A DNA stretch of 64,000 nt from an uncultured Pelagibacteraceae bacterium. Lineage in GTDB: Bacteria; Pseudomonadota; Alphaproteobacteria; Pelagibacterales; Pelagibacteraceae. The DNA lies in contig CACCID010000002.1 in the NCBI GenBank assembly GCA_902545945.1, positions 27,151 to 91,150 on the forward strand, written 5' to 3'. The position numbers were made by a program, and so were the translations under genes. Positions 46,481 to 54,561 of this stretch are shown here, piece by piece. The notes below the pieces were generated by a model that was given only the letters and a program-made list of their open reading frames with translations, had not been told where the DNA came from and made no database searches. How positions within the stretch are numbered: position 1 is the stretch's first letter; each line of letters opens with the position of its first letter.

Positions 46481-47233
46481 ATGGAATTTAACAAACAAAC
46501 ATCAACGGTAAAATCTTCTGTTTCAGAAGCAATTATAGATCAAGGGTTACGATCATATATGCTTAAAGTTTATAACTATATGGCTTCTGGTGTTCTATTA
46601 ACCGGCTTTATTGCCTTAGCGTTTTTTAAAATGGCAGTTGTAACTTCAGATGGTGGTCAAATTACGGGTTTGACAAATTTTGGGAATACAATTTATGCAT
46701 CTGGACTTAAATGGGTAATCATGTTGGCTCCACTTGCTGTTGTTTTCTATATGAGTTTTGGAATTGCGAAAATGTCTGCCGCTAAAGCACAAACAACTTT
46801 TTGGATTTTTGCAGCTTTAATGGGTGCATCTCTCTCTTCAATTTTTTTAATGTACACTGGAACAAGTATAACTAGAGTGTTCTTCATAACTGCAGGTACG
46901 TTCGGGGCAATGAGTATTTATGGTTACACCACTAAGAGAGACCTAACAAAACTTGGTTCGTTTTTGATGATGGGACTTTTTGGAATTATAATCGCATCGT
47001 TAGTAAATATATTCATGAAGTCACCGATGATGTACTTTGTCATATCAATCATCGGCGTATTAATTTTTGTTGGATTAACAGCCTATGATACTCAAAAAAT
47101 AAAAAATATGTATCTAGTTAGCGATAGTGGCGAGTTAATGGGTAAAAAAGCTGTGATGGGCGCGTTAACACTTTACTTAGATTTCATAAATCTTTTCATA
47201 ATGCTTCTAAGACTTTTTGGCCAGAGAAGATAA
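46481..47233 (+). CDS. Bax inhibitor-1 (YbhL/YccA) family membrane protein
   Basis: A 250-residue protein with seven hydrophobic helices. LRSYMLKVYNYMASGVLLTGFIALAFFKM is the N-terminal BI-1 signature, GYTTKRDLTKLGSFLMMGLFGIIIASLVN is the central one, and YDTQKIKNMY (helix 6-7 loop with the conserved Asp) and ALTLYLDFINLFIMLLRLFGQRR close the protein. Members are proton-sensitive calcium leak channels or FtsH modulators. It ends directly against the DUF2794 stop. Confidence 0.95.
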   Translation: MEFNKQTSTVKSSVSEAIIDQGLRSYMLKVYNYMASGVLLTGFIALAFFKMAVVTSDGGQITGLTNFGNTIYASGLKWVIMLAPLAVVFYMSFGIAKMSAAKAQTTFWIFAALMGASLSSIFLMYTGTSITRVFFITAGTFGAMSIYGYTTKRDLTKLGSFLMMGLFGIIIASLVNIFMKSPMMYFVISIIGVLIFVGLTAYDTQKIKNMYLVSDSGELMGKKAVMGALTLYLDFINLFIMLLRLFGQRR

Positions 47234-47581
47234 TTATTTAATAATTCTTAACTTATTCCAACTCATTTTGTTTATAAGTTGATTTAAATTTTCAGATTTT
47301 TTTAGAATAGTTCCGTCTTTATCTTTAATAAAATATTTTTCATTAAAATACTTAGGTTTAAGATTTTTAGAAATTCTTATTACAGGTTTTTCAGATGCTC
47401 TTTGGTAGACATTAAATGAAACCTCTTTGACACCTGATGAAAAAGAATAATCTTTCCATGAACCATTTGAAACCATCTTTGCATATAAATTTAATATACT
47501 TTGTAATTCTTTTTTAATAAAAAATTTTTCTTTTTCTCTATGCTGATTAGTATTATTTATTATTAATTTAATTTTACTCAT
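47234..47581 (-). CDS. DUF2794 protein
   Basis: A 115-residue basic protein. FIKKELQSILNLYAKMVSNGSWKDYSFSSGVKEVSFNVYQRASEKPVIRISKNL matches DUF2794, a family confined to alphaproteobacteria as far as I remember. No function is known. It overlaps the yciB gene by 4 bases, so the two are probably co-translated. Confidence 0.85.
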   Translation of the reverse strand: MSKIKLIINNTNQHREKEKFFIKKELQSILNLYAKMVSNGSWKDYSFSSGVKEVSFNVYQRASEKPVIRISKNLKPKYFNEKYFIKDKDGTILKKSENLNQLINKMSWNKLRIIK

Positions 47582-48123
47582 ACTTTATATTTGTTAATTA
47601 AAGGAACCTGCATTGCAGTAAAAATAATTGTGATTGGCAACATTCCCCAAACCTTAAAATTTACCCATGTTGTTTCAGGCTGTGTTCGCCAGACAATCTC
47701 ATTTAAAATTGCTAAAAAAATAAAAAAATATGCCCATCTAAAATTAAGCTTGCTCCATCCCTCTTCGTTTAATTGAAAAGCTGTTTGTAAAAATAATTTT
47801 AGAAAATTTTTCTGATAAAAAACTTTACTAACTATTAGTATTAGGGCAAAAATTACATTAACTATAGTTGGTTTCATGTAAATAAATATTGGGTTATCAA
47901 AATATAAAGTTAATCCTCCAAATAAAGATATTACTACTGCTCCAATTAAAGGTACGTAAGGAATTTTTTTTTCAATCACGTACATTATCGCTACAGCAAT
48001 CAATGTTGAAATTATTAGCGGAGGAATCGCGGTTTTTAAATTATTTCCACTTTTGTAATAAATAATAAAAAAAATGAGAAGAGGTCCAAAATCGGTGATA
48101 AATTTTAAAAAAGACTTATTCAC
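47578..48123 (-). CDS. yciB: YciB / septation protein A family
   Basis: A 181-residue protein with five to six hydrophobic helices. FLKFITDFGPLLIFFIIYYKSGNNLKTAIPPLI opens it and LNFRWAYFFIFLAILNEIVWRTQPETTWVNFKVWGMLP is the diagnostic C-terminal region (N-E-x-V-W-R). YciB links inner-membrane division and elongation complexes. It is encoded just upstream of DUF2794. Confidence 0.95.
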   Translation of the reverse strand: MNKSFLKFITDFGPLLIFFIIYYKSGNNLKTAIPPLIISTLIAVAIMYVIEKKIPYVPLIGAVVISLFGGLTLYFDNPIFIYMKPTIVNVIFALILIVSKVFYQKNFLKLFLQTAFQLNEEGWSKLNFRWAYFFIFLAILNEIVWRTQPETTWVNFKVWGMLPITIIFTAMQVPLINKYKV

Positions 48124-48200
48124 AATAAGATTTTTAACACATTATAAAATTTTTATAAATTAGATATTGATTTTAATATAAAAATTACTAACTATTACAT

Positions 48201-48524
48201 ATGGCTTTAAATAATACAGCTAAATTCTCAATAGGCGAAGTCGTAAAGCATAGACACTTTGATTTTAGAGGTGTTATTTACGATGTAGATTTCGAGTTCA
48301 ATAATTCAGAGGAATGGTATCAGTCAATTCCTAAAGAAGTTAGACCTAGAAAAGACCAACCTTTTTATCACTTGCTCGCAGAGAGTAATGACGTGACATA
48401 TGAGGCATATGTCTCTGAACAGAATTTGTTAATTGATAAATCTAAAGAGCCAGTTAAGCATCCTCTTATTGAGGAAATTTTCTCAGGAAAAAAAGGTTCA
48501 AGCTATCACAAAATATCTAATTAA
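48201..48524 (+). CDS. hspQ: Heat shock protein HspQ
   Basis: A 107-residue YccV-like protein. FSIGEVVKHRHFDFRGVIYDVDFEFNNSEEWYQSIP is the family start (G-x-x-V-x-H-x-x-x-x-x-R-G-V), and PFYHLLAESNDVTYEAYVSEQNLLID follows. It is also named hemimethylated DNA-binding protein, and in enterics HspQ affects Lon specificity. It is monocistronic, followed by a structured intergenic region. Confidence 0.93.
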   Translation: MALNNTAKFSIGEVVKHRHFDFRGVIYDVDFEFNNSEEWYQSIPKEVRPRKDQPFYHLLAESNDVTYEAYVSEQNLLIDKSKEPVKHPLIEEIFSGKKGSSYHKISN

Positions 48525-48595
48525 CAGCCTGCCTAAAATTCAACAATTTTTATTCAAACCTCCGACACAGAGAATTTATACTTTAGTACTGTTTT

Positions 48596-48651
48596 AGCCC
48601 AATTGAGAATAAACTTCTTAAGTCAACTCCCTCCTAATTCTCAGTTGGGCT
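48596..48651 (+). ncRNA. Long hairpin between hspQ and ccmC, candidate structured RNA
   Basis: AGCCCAATTGAGAAT (48596-48610) pairs with ATTCTCAGTTGGGCT (48637-48651): 15 base pairs including one G-U, around a 26-base loop. No U-run follows (TATAATATAAC), so it is not a typical intrinsic terminator. The surrounding 174-base gap is richer in G+C than others in the window. It could be an independent small RNA, a leader of the ccm operon or the 3' end of hspQ mRNA. I could not match it to SRP, 6S, tmRNA or RNase P RNA. Confidence 0.5.
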
Positions 48652-48698
48652 TATAATATAACTTCACATAAAAAAAATATTATAGTAGTTAAAGTCTG

Positions 48699-49406
48699 AT
48701 GTTTAAAATTTTAAATCTTAGCAATATATTTTTTTGGATAGAGAAATTAATTGGATTTATAAATTCAATTTTTTTCATTTTACTGTTAGTTGCGCTTTCT
48801 TTAGCTTTAATCTTTTCACCACCGGATTATTTGCAGGGAGATAGTGTAAGAATAATGTACGTGCATGTTCCCTCAGCATGGATTGGTTTAGCCTCCTTTT
48901 CTATAATTGCCATACTATCCATTGCATATTTTATTTTTAAAATTAAAAATATTAAATTAATAAATAAAAGCATTGCTCCGATAGGATTAATGTTTACATG
49001 TTTAGCATTAGTTACAGGCTCTATTTGGGGTCAACCAACGTGGGGAACTTGGTGGGCTTGGGATGCAAGAGTAACATCAATGTTAATCCTCGCCCTCTTT
49101 TATATTGGATTCATCTCAACTCACAAGTTCATTACTGATGAAAATAAAGCAAACAAAATTTCCAGTATTATTGCAATAATAGGATTAATAAATATTCCAA
49201 TAATTAAGTACTCGGTTGAATGGTGGAATACACTACATCAACCTGCTAGCATAAAATTAACCGGAGAGAGCTCAATCCATCCTTCTATGTTAATGCCATT
49301 ATTTTTAATGTTTTTTGTTTTAATATTGTATTGTGCGCTAATTTTTCTAATGAAATACAAGACAGAAATCATTAGAATAAAGAAAAAAAATTTAAAAAGA
49401 CTATGA
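48699..49406 (+). CDS. ccmC: Cytochrome c maturation heme exporter CcmC
   Basis: A 235-residue protein with six hydrophobic helices. The WWD tryptophan-rich heme motif reads WGQPTWGTWWAWDARVTSML near 125, and conserved His residues flank it (VHVPSAWIG near 55 and WWNTLHQPAS near 180). It loads heme on CcmE. It heads a ccmC-D-E-F-G-H operon on the plus strand. ccmA and ccmB are not adjacent. Confidence 0.97.
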   Translation: MFKILNLSNIFFWIEKLIGFINSIFFILLLVALSLALIFSPPDYLQGDSVRIMYVHVPSAWIGLASFSIIAILSIAYFIFKIKNIKLINKSIAPIGLMFTCLALVTGSIWGQPTWGTWWAWDARVTSMLILALFYIGFISTHKFITDENKANKISSIIAIIGLINIPIIKYSVEWWNTLHQPASIKLTGESSIHPSMLMPLFLMFFVLILYCALIFLMKYKTEIIRIKKKNLKRL

Positions 49407-49636
49407 TTCAAGATTTTTTATCAATGAATGGTTACGGTTTATTTGTATGGGGATCATTCGCAATTACTTTTATTGCTTGCGGTTTGCTTTACTACAAAAC
49501 ATTCAAAACCCTTAAAAAGTACGAAAGAGAATTTGCGAAAGAGATTAATGAACTTTCATCCAAGCGAAAAAAAATAGTTACAGAGAATTCAAAAATAGCT
49601 TCACAAGTTTTTTCCTCATTTAGCAAAACAATTTAA
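49403..49636 (+). CDS. ccmD: Heme exporter accessory protein CcmD
   Basis: A 77-residue protein with one membrane helix (about 12-32), preceded by MNGYGLFVWGSFAITF, the G-x-x-x-F-V-W-x-S-Y/F pattern of CcmD. The cytoplasmic charged tail (about 35-77) is longer than usual. CcmD helps release holo-CcmE from CcmC. It overlaps ccmC by 4 bases. Confidence 0.9.
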   Translation: MIQDFLSMNGYGLFVWGSFAITFIACGLLYYKTFKTLKKYEREFAKEINELSSKRKKIVTENSKIASQVFSSFSKTI

Positions 49637-49644
49637 AGCAGTTA

Positions 49645-50073
49645 ATGCTTCCAAAAAAAGTAAAAAAAAGAGCATCACTCTTAGCAATAACGTTACTAGT
49701 TACAGTAATAGGAATTTTTTTTATACTTAAATCATTAAACAAAAATATTTTATATTTTAAATCACCTACAGATATAAAAAATAACCAAAATATTAATTTC
49801 GATAAAAAAATTAGAGTAGGAGGAATGGTTAAAAAAGACTCATTAATAATTAAAGAAGAAGAAATAAAGTTCATAATCACTGATTTTAATAATGAGATTA
49901 ATATAAGCTTTAGCGGTACAGTTCCTAACTTATTTTCAGAAGAAAAAGGTGTTGTTGCTGAAGGAAAGTTACAAGATAAAACTTTCTTTATAGCAGATAG
50001 AATTTTAGCAAAACATGATGAAAATTATATGCCTCCAGAATTAAAAGATATAATGAAAAAAAATGCTAAGTAA
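49645..50073 (+). CDS. ccmE: Heme chaperone CcmE
   Basis: A 142-residue protein with an N-terminal anchor (about 10-28) and a periplasmic OB-fold. RVGGMVKKDSL and FIITDFNNEINISFSGTVPNLFSEEKGVVAEG are typical, and LAKHDENYMPPEL carries the covalent heme His (H124) and Tyr128. It passes heme from CcmC to CcmF. It overlaps ccmF by 11 bases. Confidence 0.97.
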   Translation: MLPKKVKKRASLLAITLLVTVIGIFFILKSLNKNILYFKSPTDIKNNQNINFDKKIRVGGMVKKDSLIIKEEEIKFIITDFNNEINISFSGTVPNLFSEEKGVVAEGKLQDKTFFIADRILAKHDENYMPPELKDIMKKNAK

Positions 50074-51943
50074 TTTAGGAAATATATTATTATTTTTAAA
50101 TGTTATCTTAAGTTTAAGTATTATTTATAACGCTAACAGAAATCTAAAAGTATCTGGTGGAATTGAAAAAAATATTTTTCAATTAAGTTTAATCCAGAGC
50201 ACCTCTATAATCATTTGCTTTTTTGTTTTGGTAGCTGCTTTTATTGTTTCAGATTTTTCTTTAATTACTGTTTATCAAAACTCACATTCTTTAAAGCCTT
50301 TATTTTATAAAATTGCTGGAACATGGGGAAACCATGAAGGAAGCCTATTGCTTTGGGCTATCATTCTCTCAATATTTTCTTTTTTATTCTTAATCTACAA
50401 TAAAGATCACCCAAAAAAATTTAGGCTTTTAACTTTAATAATCCAAAATATTTTAATTCTTGGTTTCCTTTTTTTTATTCTTTTTAATTCAAATCCTTTT
50501 AGTAAAATTTCTCCAATTCCATCAGAGGGTCTTGGTTTAAATCCAATATTACAAGATCCTGCTTTAGCTATTCATCCACCACTTCTTTATGTAGGTTTTG
50601 TTGGTGCATCTATTTATTTTTCAGCAGCAATAGCATCGCTAATTACGAATTACTCAGAAAAATCATTTTCTCTTTCTATTAAAAATTGGGTTTTAATATC
50701 TTGGTGTTTTCAAACACTTGGAATTCTTGTTGGCTCTATATGGGCTTACTATGAATTAGGCTGGGGAGGCTTTTGGTTTTGGGATCCAGTAGAGAATGCT
50801 TCTTTGTTACCTTGGTTTGCTATGACAGCCTTATTTCATTCATTAATTGTTTTTGAAAAAAGAAATTTATTTTATTTTTGGGTAATTATCCTTTGTTTAA
50901 TTACTTTTATTTTAAGTGTTACTGGAACCTTTTTAGTAAGATCTGGTATTTTAAATTCTGTTCATACATTTGCGAGCGATCCAACTAGAGGAATTTACAT
51001 ATTAATATTTTTGAGTTTAATGATATTTGGATCTATTTTGTTGCTTTTTCAAAAGTATAAAAAAGAAAATTATGATTTAAATCGTAACAGTAAAGAAACA
51101 TTCATTTTAGTTAATAACTGGTTTATGATGTTTTACTTAATCACCGTTTTGCTAGGTACTATTTACCCAATTTTTACTGATGCTTTAACAGATAACAAAA
51201 TTTCGGTAGGCCCACCTTTTTACAATGCAATCATATTTCCAGTGGTTGTTATATTTCTTCTATTTATGGCCTTAGGACCAAAAGCAAAATGGATAAAAAA
51301 TAAATTCGAAAACATTAAAATTTATTTTTTTATATTAGCCGGCGCGATTGGTCTAAATTTATCAATAATCTTCTTTTTTAAAAGTTATTCCCTTTTATCT
51401 AATTTTATTATTATTAGCGCTCTATTTTTGATCATTTCCTCTTTAATGGATATAGCAAAAGCTCTTAAAAGAAATAAATTAGATTTTGCCAGAATTATTT
51501 CACATACGTCTTTTGGTTTTTTAGTTTTATTCATTGGGTTGAATGATATTTTCTCTTTGGAAAAAGATTATAATATTAAATTAGGGGAAACAAAAAAATT
51601 TGAGAATTATTCTATTCAATTACAGAATTTAGATTTAAAAAATTACAAAAATTATCAGGCAGTTATTGGAAAATTAGAAATTAAAAATATAAATTCAAAT
51701 CAAACTAATATTTTAAATCCAGAAATAAGAATTTACAATAAGCCCAAAACTTTAACTTATGAAGCAGCTATTAAAACCAGTTTAATAAAAGATTATTATT
51801 TAACCATGAGCAATATTGATAGATCAGATTATTACAACATTAAATTTCAAAAAAAACCATTAATGGCTTGGATTTGGATATCAGTAATTATGATTGTTTT
51901 TGGTGTTTCTATAAGATTATTTAATAATGCAAAAAATAATTAA
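50063..51943 (+). CDS. ccmF: Cytochrome c heme lyase subunit CcmF
   Basis: A 626-residue polytopic protein with about 14 helices. GTWGNHEGSLLLWAIIL near 90, the WWD motif GWGGFWFWDPVENASLLPWF near 233-252, and TGTFLVRSGILNSVHTFASDPTRG near 295 are all present. It ligates heme to apocytochrome c together with CcmH. The periplasmic domain before the last helix (about 510-600) is short. It overlaps ccmG by 17 bases. Confidence 0.97.
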   Translation: MLSNLGNILLFLNVILSLSIIYNANRNLKVSGGIEKNIFQLSLIQSTSIIICFFVLVAAFIVSDFSLITVYQNSHSLKPLFYKIAGTWGNHEGSLLLWAIILSIFSFLFLIYNKDHPKKFRLLTLIIQNILILGFLFFILFNSNPFSKISPIPSEGLGLNPILQDPALAIHPPLLYVGFVGASIYFSAAIASLITNYSEKSFSLSIKNWVLISWCFQTLGILVGSIWAYYELGWGGFWFWDPVENASLLPWFAMTALFHSLIVFEKRNLFYFWVIILCLITFILSVTGTFLVRSGILNSVHTFASDPTRGIYILIFLSLMIFGSILLLFQKYKKENYDLNRNSKETFILVNNWFMMFYLITVLLGTIYPIFTDALTDNKISVGPPFYNAIIFPVVVIFLLFMALGPKAKWIKNKFENIKIYFFILAGAIGLNLSIIFFFKSYSLLSNFIIISALFLIISSLMDIAKALKRNKLDFARIISHTSFGFLVLFIGLNDIFSLEKDYNIKLGETKKFENYSIQLQNLDLKNYKNYQAVIGKLEIKNINSNQTNILNPEIRIYNKPKTLTYEAAIKTSLIKDYYLTMSNIDRSDYYNIKFQKKPLMAWIWISVIMIVFGVSIRLFNNAKNN

Positions 51944-52442
51944 AATAATAATTTTATTCATTTTCTTATTTGTAATAGGTATATTTTATATAAGTCTTAC
52001 AAGAGATACTAATTATAATACCTCAAGTTTAATAAATAAGGAGACGCCTGAATTTAAAATTATTTCTTTTGATGACTCAAATTATTTTACAAGAGACGAC
52101 ATAAAAAAAAATGATTATACACTAATAAATTTTTGGGCATCGTGGTGCGCACCTTGCAGAGTTGAACATCCTATATTAATGAAACTATCTCAAACTAAAA
52201 ATTTAGTGATTCTAGGTATCAATTTTAAGGATAAAGAGCCCCAAGCTAAAACTTTTTTAAGTGAGCTAGGAAATCCTTATGATTTATTAGCGAAAGACAA
52301 AAATGGTAAACATTCAGTAAAATTTGGTATTTATGGAATTCCAGAAAGTATATTAATAAATAAAGAATTAATGATTATACAAAAATTTGTAGGACCGCTA
52401 ACAGTAGATGATTATAATAATATTATCAAAATTGTAAAGTAA
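51927..52442 (+). CDS. ccmG: Thiol:disulfide interchange protein CcmG/DsbE
   Basis: A 171-residue thioredoxin-fold protein with an N-terminal membrane anchor (about 5-22). INFWASWCAPCRVEHPIL has the W-C-x-x-C active site near 70, and KFGIYGIPESILINKE has the cis-Pro. It reduces the CXXCH cysteines of apocytochrome c. It lies inside the ccm operon, 2 bases before ccmH. Confidence 0.96.
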   Translation: MQKIIKIIILFIFLFVIGIFYISLTRDTNYNTSSLINKETPEFKIISFDDSNYFTRDDIKKNDYTLINFWASWCAPCRVEHPILMKLSQTKNLVILGINFKDKEPQAKTFLSELGNPYDLLAKDKNGKHSVKFGIYGIPESILINKELMIIQKFVGPLTVDDYNNIIKIVK

Positions 52443-52444
52443 TT

Positions 52445-52804
52445 ATGAAATTAAATTTAATTTTATTACTATTTATTTTTATTTCAAAACTTTCTTTTGC
52501 TTCAGAGAAGACTGTTGATCCAAATTTAATTCATAAAAATTTGCGCTGTCTAGTTTGCCAGGGTCAATCTATATCAGACTCAAATTCTGATTTTGCGCAG
52601 ACAATAAAATTAGTCGTGAAAGATTTAATTGATGAGGGCAAAACAGAAGACGAAATTTATGAATTTATGTCTGATAAATATGGGGACTGGATTGTGTTCA
52701 AACCTCAATTTAATACTCAAAATTCCTTATTATGGATTTTGCCTTATATAGCACTAATTTTTGGAGGGGTTTTCATTTTCTCTTTTTTAAAAAAAAGACA
52801 ATAA
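52445..52804 (+). CDS. ccmH: Cytochrome c maturation protein CcmH (CcmL-type)
   Basis: A 119-residue protein with a signal peptide (about 1-19), the LRCLVCQGQSISDSNSDFA redox motif L-R-C-x-x-C-Q near residue 33 and a C-terminal membrane helix (about 94-114). It is the short CcmH only; the TPR part (CcmI) is not fused and not encoded next to it. It ends the ccm run. Confidence 0.95.
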   Translation: MKLNLILLLFIFISKLSFASEKTVDPNLIHKNLRCLVCQGQSISDSNSDFAQTIKLVVKDLIDEGKTEDEIYEFMSDKYGDWIVFKPQFNTQNSLLWILPYIALIFGGVFIFSFLKKRQ

Positions 52805-52854
52805 AGCACTAAAGGAAACTGTACATATTAAACATTTAGTTGTATTTTTTTTAT

Positions 52855-53358
52855 ATGAAATTCAAACTGTTGATAGGTTTAATATTCACTGTCATTACGT
52901 TTGTTCATGCACAAGCAGAACAGGGTGATGCGGATATTTCACTATATACCGGCACCTTTGATGTAATAGACAAAGAAGGAGACGATAAAACTTCGTTATT
53001 TGGAATTGAACATAAAAATCCAAATTTATTTAGAGATACAATATTAGGAAAATTCAAACCTGTGACCGGAGCTTTTATGACAGGTAATAGTTCTGTGTAC
53101 CTTTATACAGGGATTGAAGCTCAATATGGAATAGGTCCATTAAAAATTTTGCCTAGTTTTACTCCTGGTTATTATGAAAAAGGAGACGGCAAAGACTTAG
53201 GCAGTGTACTAGAATTTAAAAGTGAAGTTAAAATAGGTCTGGATATTTTTGAAAATTCTAAATTAAGTTACAGTTACAGTCATATTTCTAATAATGAGTG
53301 GGGTGATACTAATCCAGGAACAGATAATCAACATATAACTTTTTCAAAAAACTTTTAA
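52855..53358 (+). CDS. PagL-like lipid A 3-O-deacylase family beta-barrel
   Basis: A 167-residue protein from ATG 52855; a TTG 15 bases upstream is unlikely. It has a signal peptide ending about AQAEQ (residues 1-23), then alternating beta strands and a terminal Phe (TFSKNF), as in small outer-membrane barrels. YSHISNNEWGDTNPGTDN places H143-x-S145 with D157 fourteen residues after the His, the spacing of the PagL His-Ser-Glu triad, with Asp for Glu. It could trim lipid A or be an inactive relative. Confidence 0.65.
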   Translation: MKFKLLIGLIFTVITFVHAQAEQGDADISLYTGTFDVIDKEGDDKTSLFGIEHKNPNLFRDTILGKFKPVTGAFMTGNSSVYLYTGIEAQYGIGPLKILPSFTPGYYEKGDGKDLGSVLEFKSEVKIGLDIFENSKLSYSYSHISNNEWGDTNPGTDNQHITFSKNF

Positions 53359-53363
53359 TTACT

Positions 53364-54512
53364 ATGAGTCTTAAAGATTGTTATAATTTTGAAGATTTTA
53401 GAAGATTAGCAAAAAAAAATTTACCAGCACCAATTTTTCATTACATAGATGGAGGCTCTGATGATGAGACTACTTTAAAAAGAAACACAGAGTCATTTTT
53501 AAAATGTGATTTGGTACCTAATATTCTGGCTAGCGTTGGAGAACCCGATCTCTCAACAACTGTTTTTGGTCAGAAAATTGATATGCCTCTTTTTTTAGCA
53601 CCAACTGCAATGCAACGCCTTTATCATCACGATGGAGATAAAGCATCCGCGAGAGCTGCAGAAAAATTTGGAACATTTTACAGTATGTCGACTATGGCAA
53701 CTTCTTCTATTGAGGAAATAGCCAATGTTGCAAGCGGACCAAAGATGTTTCAACTTTATATTCATAAAGACCAAGGTTTGACAGATAATTTAATAGATAG
53801 ATGTAAAACAGCAGGATTTAAATCTTTGTGCTTAACTGTTGATACAGTCGTAGCAGGAAATAGAGAGAGAGATCATAAATGGGGTTTTACCACGCCACCG
53901 AAATTAACTTTAAAAAGTATTATGAGTTTTGCAATGCATCCTAAATGGGCATTCAATTATTTAACTAATAAAAAATTTGAGTTAGCAAATGTTTCTCATT
54001 GGACAAAAAAAGGATCTAGTATCGCAAAAGGAGTAATGGATTATATCAATGAACAATACGATCCAGCTATGAGCTGGAATGATGCTGAGTATGTTGTAAA
54101 AAAATGGGGAGGACCATTTGCATTAAAAGGTGTTATGTCGGTTGAAGATGCAAAAAGAGCAATTGATATTGGAGCTTCTGCAATTTTATTATCTAACCAC
54201 GGTGGAAGGCAACTTGATGGTTCACGATCACCTTTCGATCAACTGCCAGCAATAAAGGAAGCAGTTGGAGATAAGTTAGAAATAATTTTAGACGGGGGAA
54301 TTAGAAGAGGCACTCATGTTTTAAAAGCGCTATCGTTAGGTGCAACAGCATGCAGCTTTGGAAAAGGTTTTTTATTTGCATTAGGTGCTGGAGGGCAAGC
54401 TGGTGTAGAGCAAATTTTAAAAAGAATGAAAGAAGAAATAAGGAGAGATATGATATTATTAGGTTGCAAAAGTGTAAAAGAGCTTAATAGCTCGAAAATT
54501 GCATACAGATGA
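53364..54512 (+). CDS. lldD: FMN-dependent alpha-hydroxy acid dehydrogenase (L-lactate dehydrogenase LldD-like)
   Basis: A 382-residue TIM barrel. LPAPIFHYIDGGSDDETTLKRN opens it, APTAMQRLYHHDGDKASARAA follows near 75, KMFQLYIHKD near 130, and LLSNHGGRQLDGSRSPFDQLP near 275 carries the catalytic His and Arg. IILDGGIRRGTHVLKAL closes the FMN site. It oxidises L-lactate or another L-2-hydroxy acid. It lies 5 bases after the PagL-like gene and begins the organic-acid block. Confidence 0.93.
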   Translation: MSLKDCYNFEDFRRLAKKNLPAPIFHYIDGGSDDETTLKRNTESFLKCDLVPNILASVGEPDLSTTVFGQKIDMPLFLAPTAMQRLYHHDGDKASARAAEKFGTFYSMSTMATSSIEEIANVASGPKMFQLYIHKDQGLTDNLIDRCKTAGFKSLCLTVDTVVAGNRERDHKWGFTTPPKLTLKSIMSFAMHPKWAFNYLTNKKFELANVSHWTKKGSSIAKGVMDYINEQYDPAMSWNDAEYVVKKWGGPFALKGVMSVEDAKRAIDIGASAILLSNHGGRQLDGSRSPFDQLPAIKEAVGDKLEIILDGGIRRGTHVLKALSLGATACSFGKGFLFALGAGGQAGVEQILKRMKEEIRRDMILLGCKSVKELNSSKIAYR

Positions 54513-54561
54513 TGCGATTTGTTAGTTTGAAAAAAATTACAAATTTTAATAACATTTAAAT

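Noticed and set aside
48525..48698. 6S, SRP or tmRNA gene in the hspQ-ccmC gap
   Set aside because: No SRP GGAAGGAAGC-type loop, no tmRNA tag frame and no convincing 6S bubble; left as an unassigned hairpin.
54513..54561. Glycine riboswitch ahead of the aminotransferase/glc genes
   Set aside because: The gap is only 49 bases and lacks the conserved glycine aptamer core; no riboswitch was recognised in the window.
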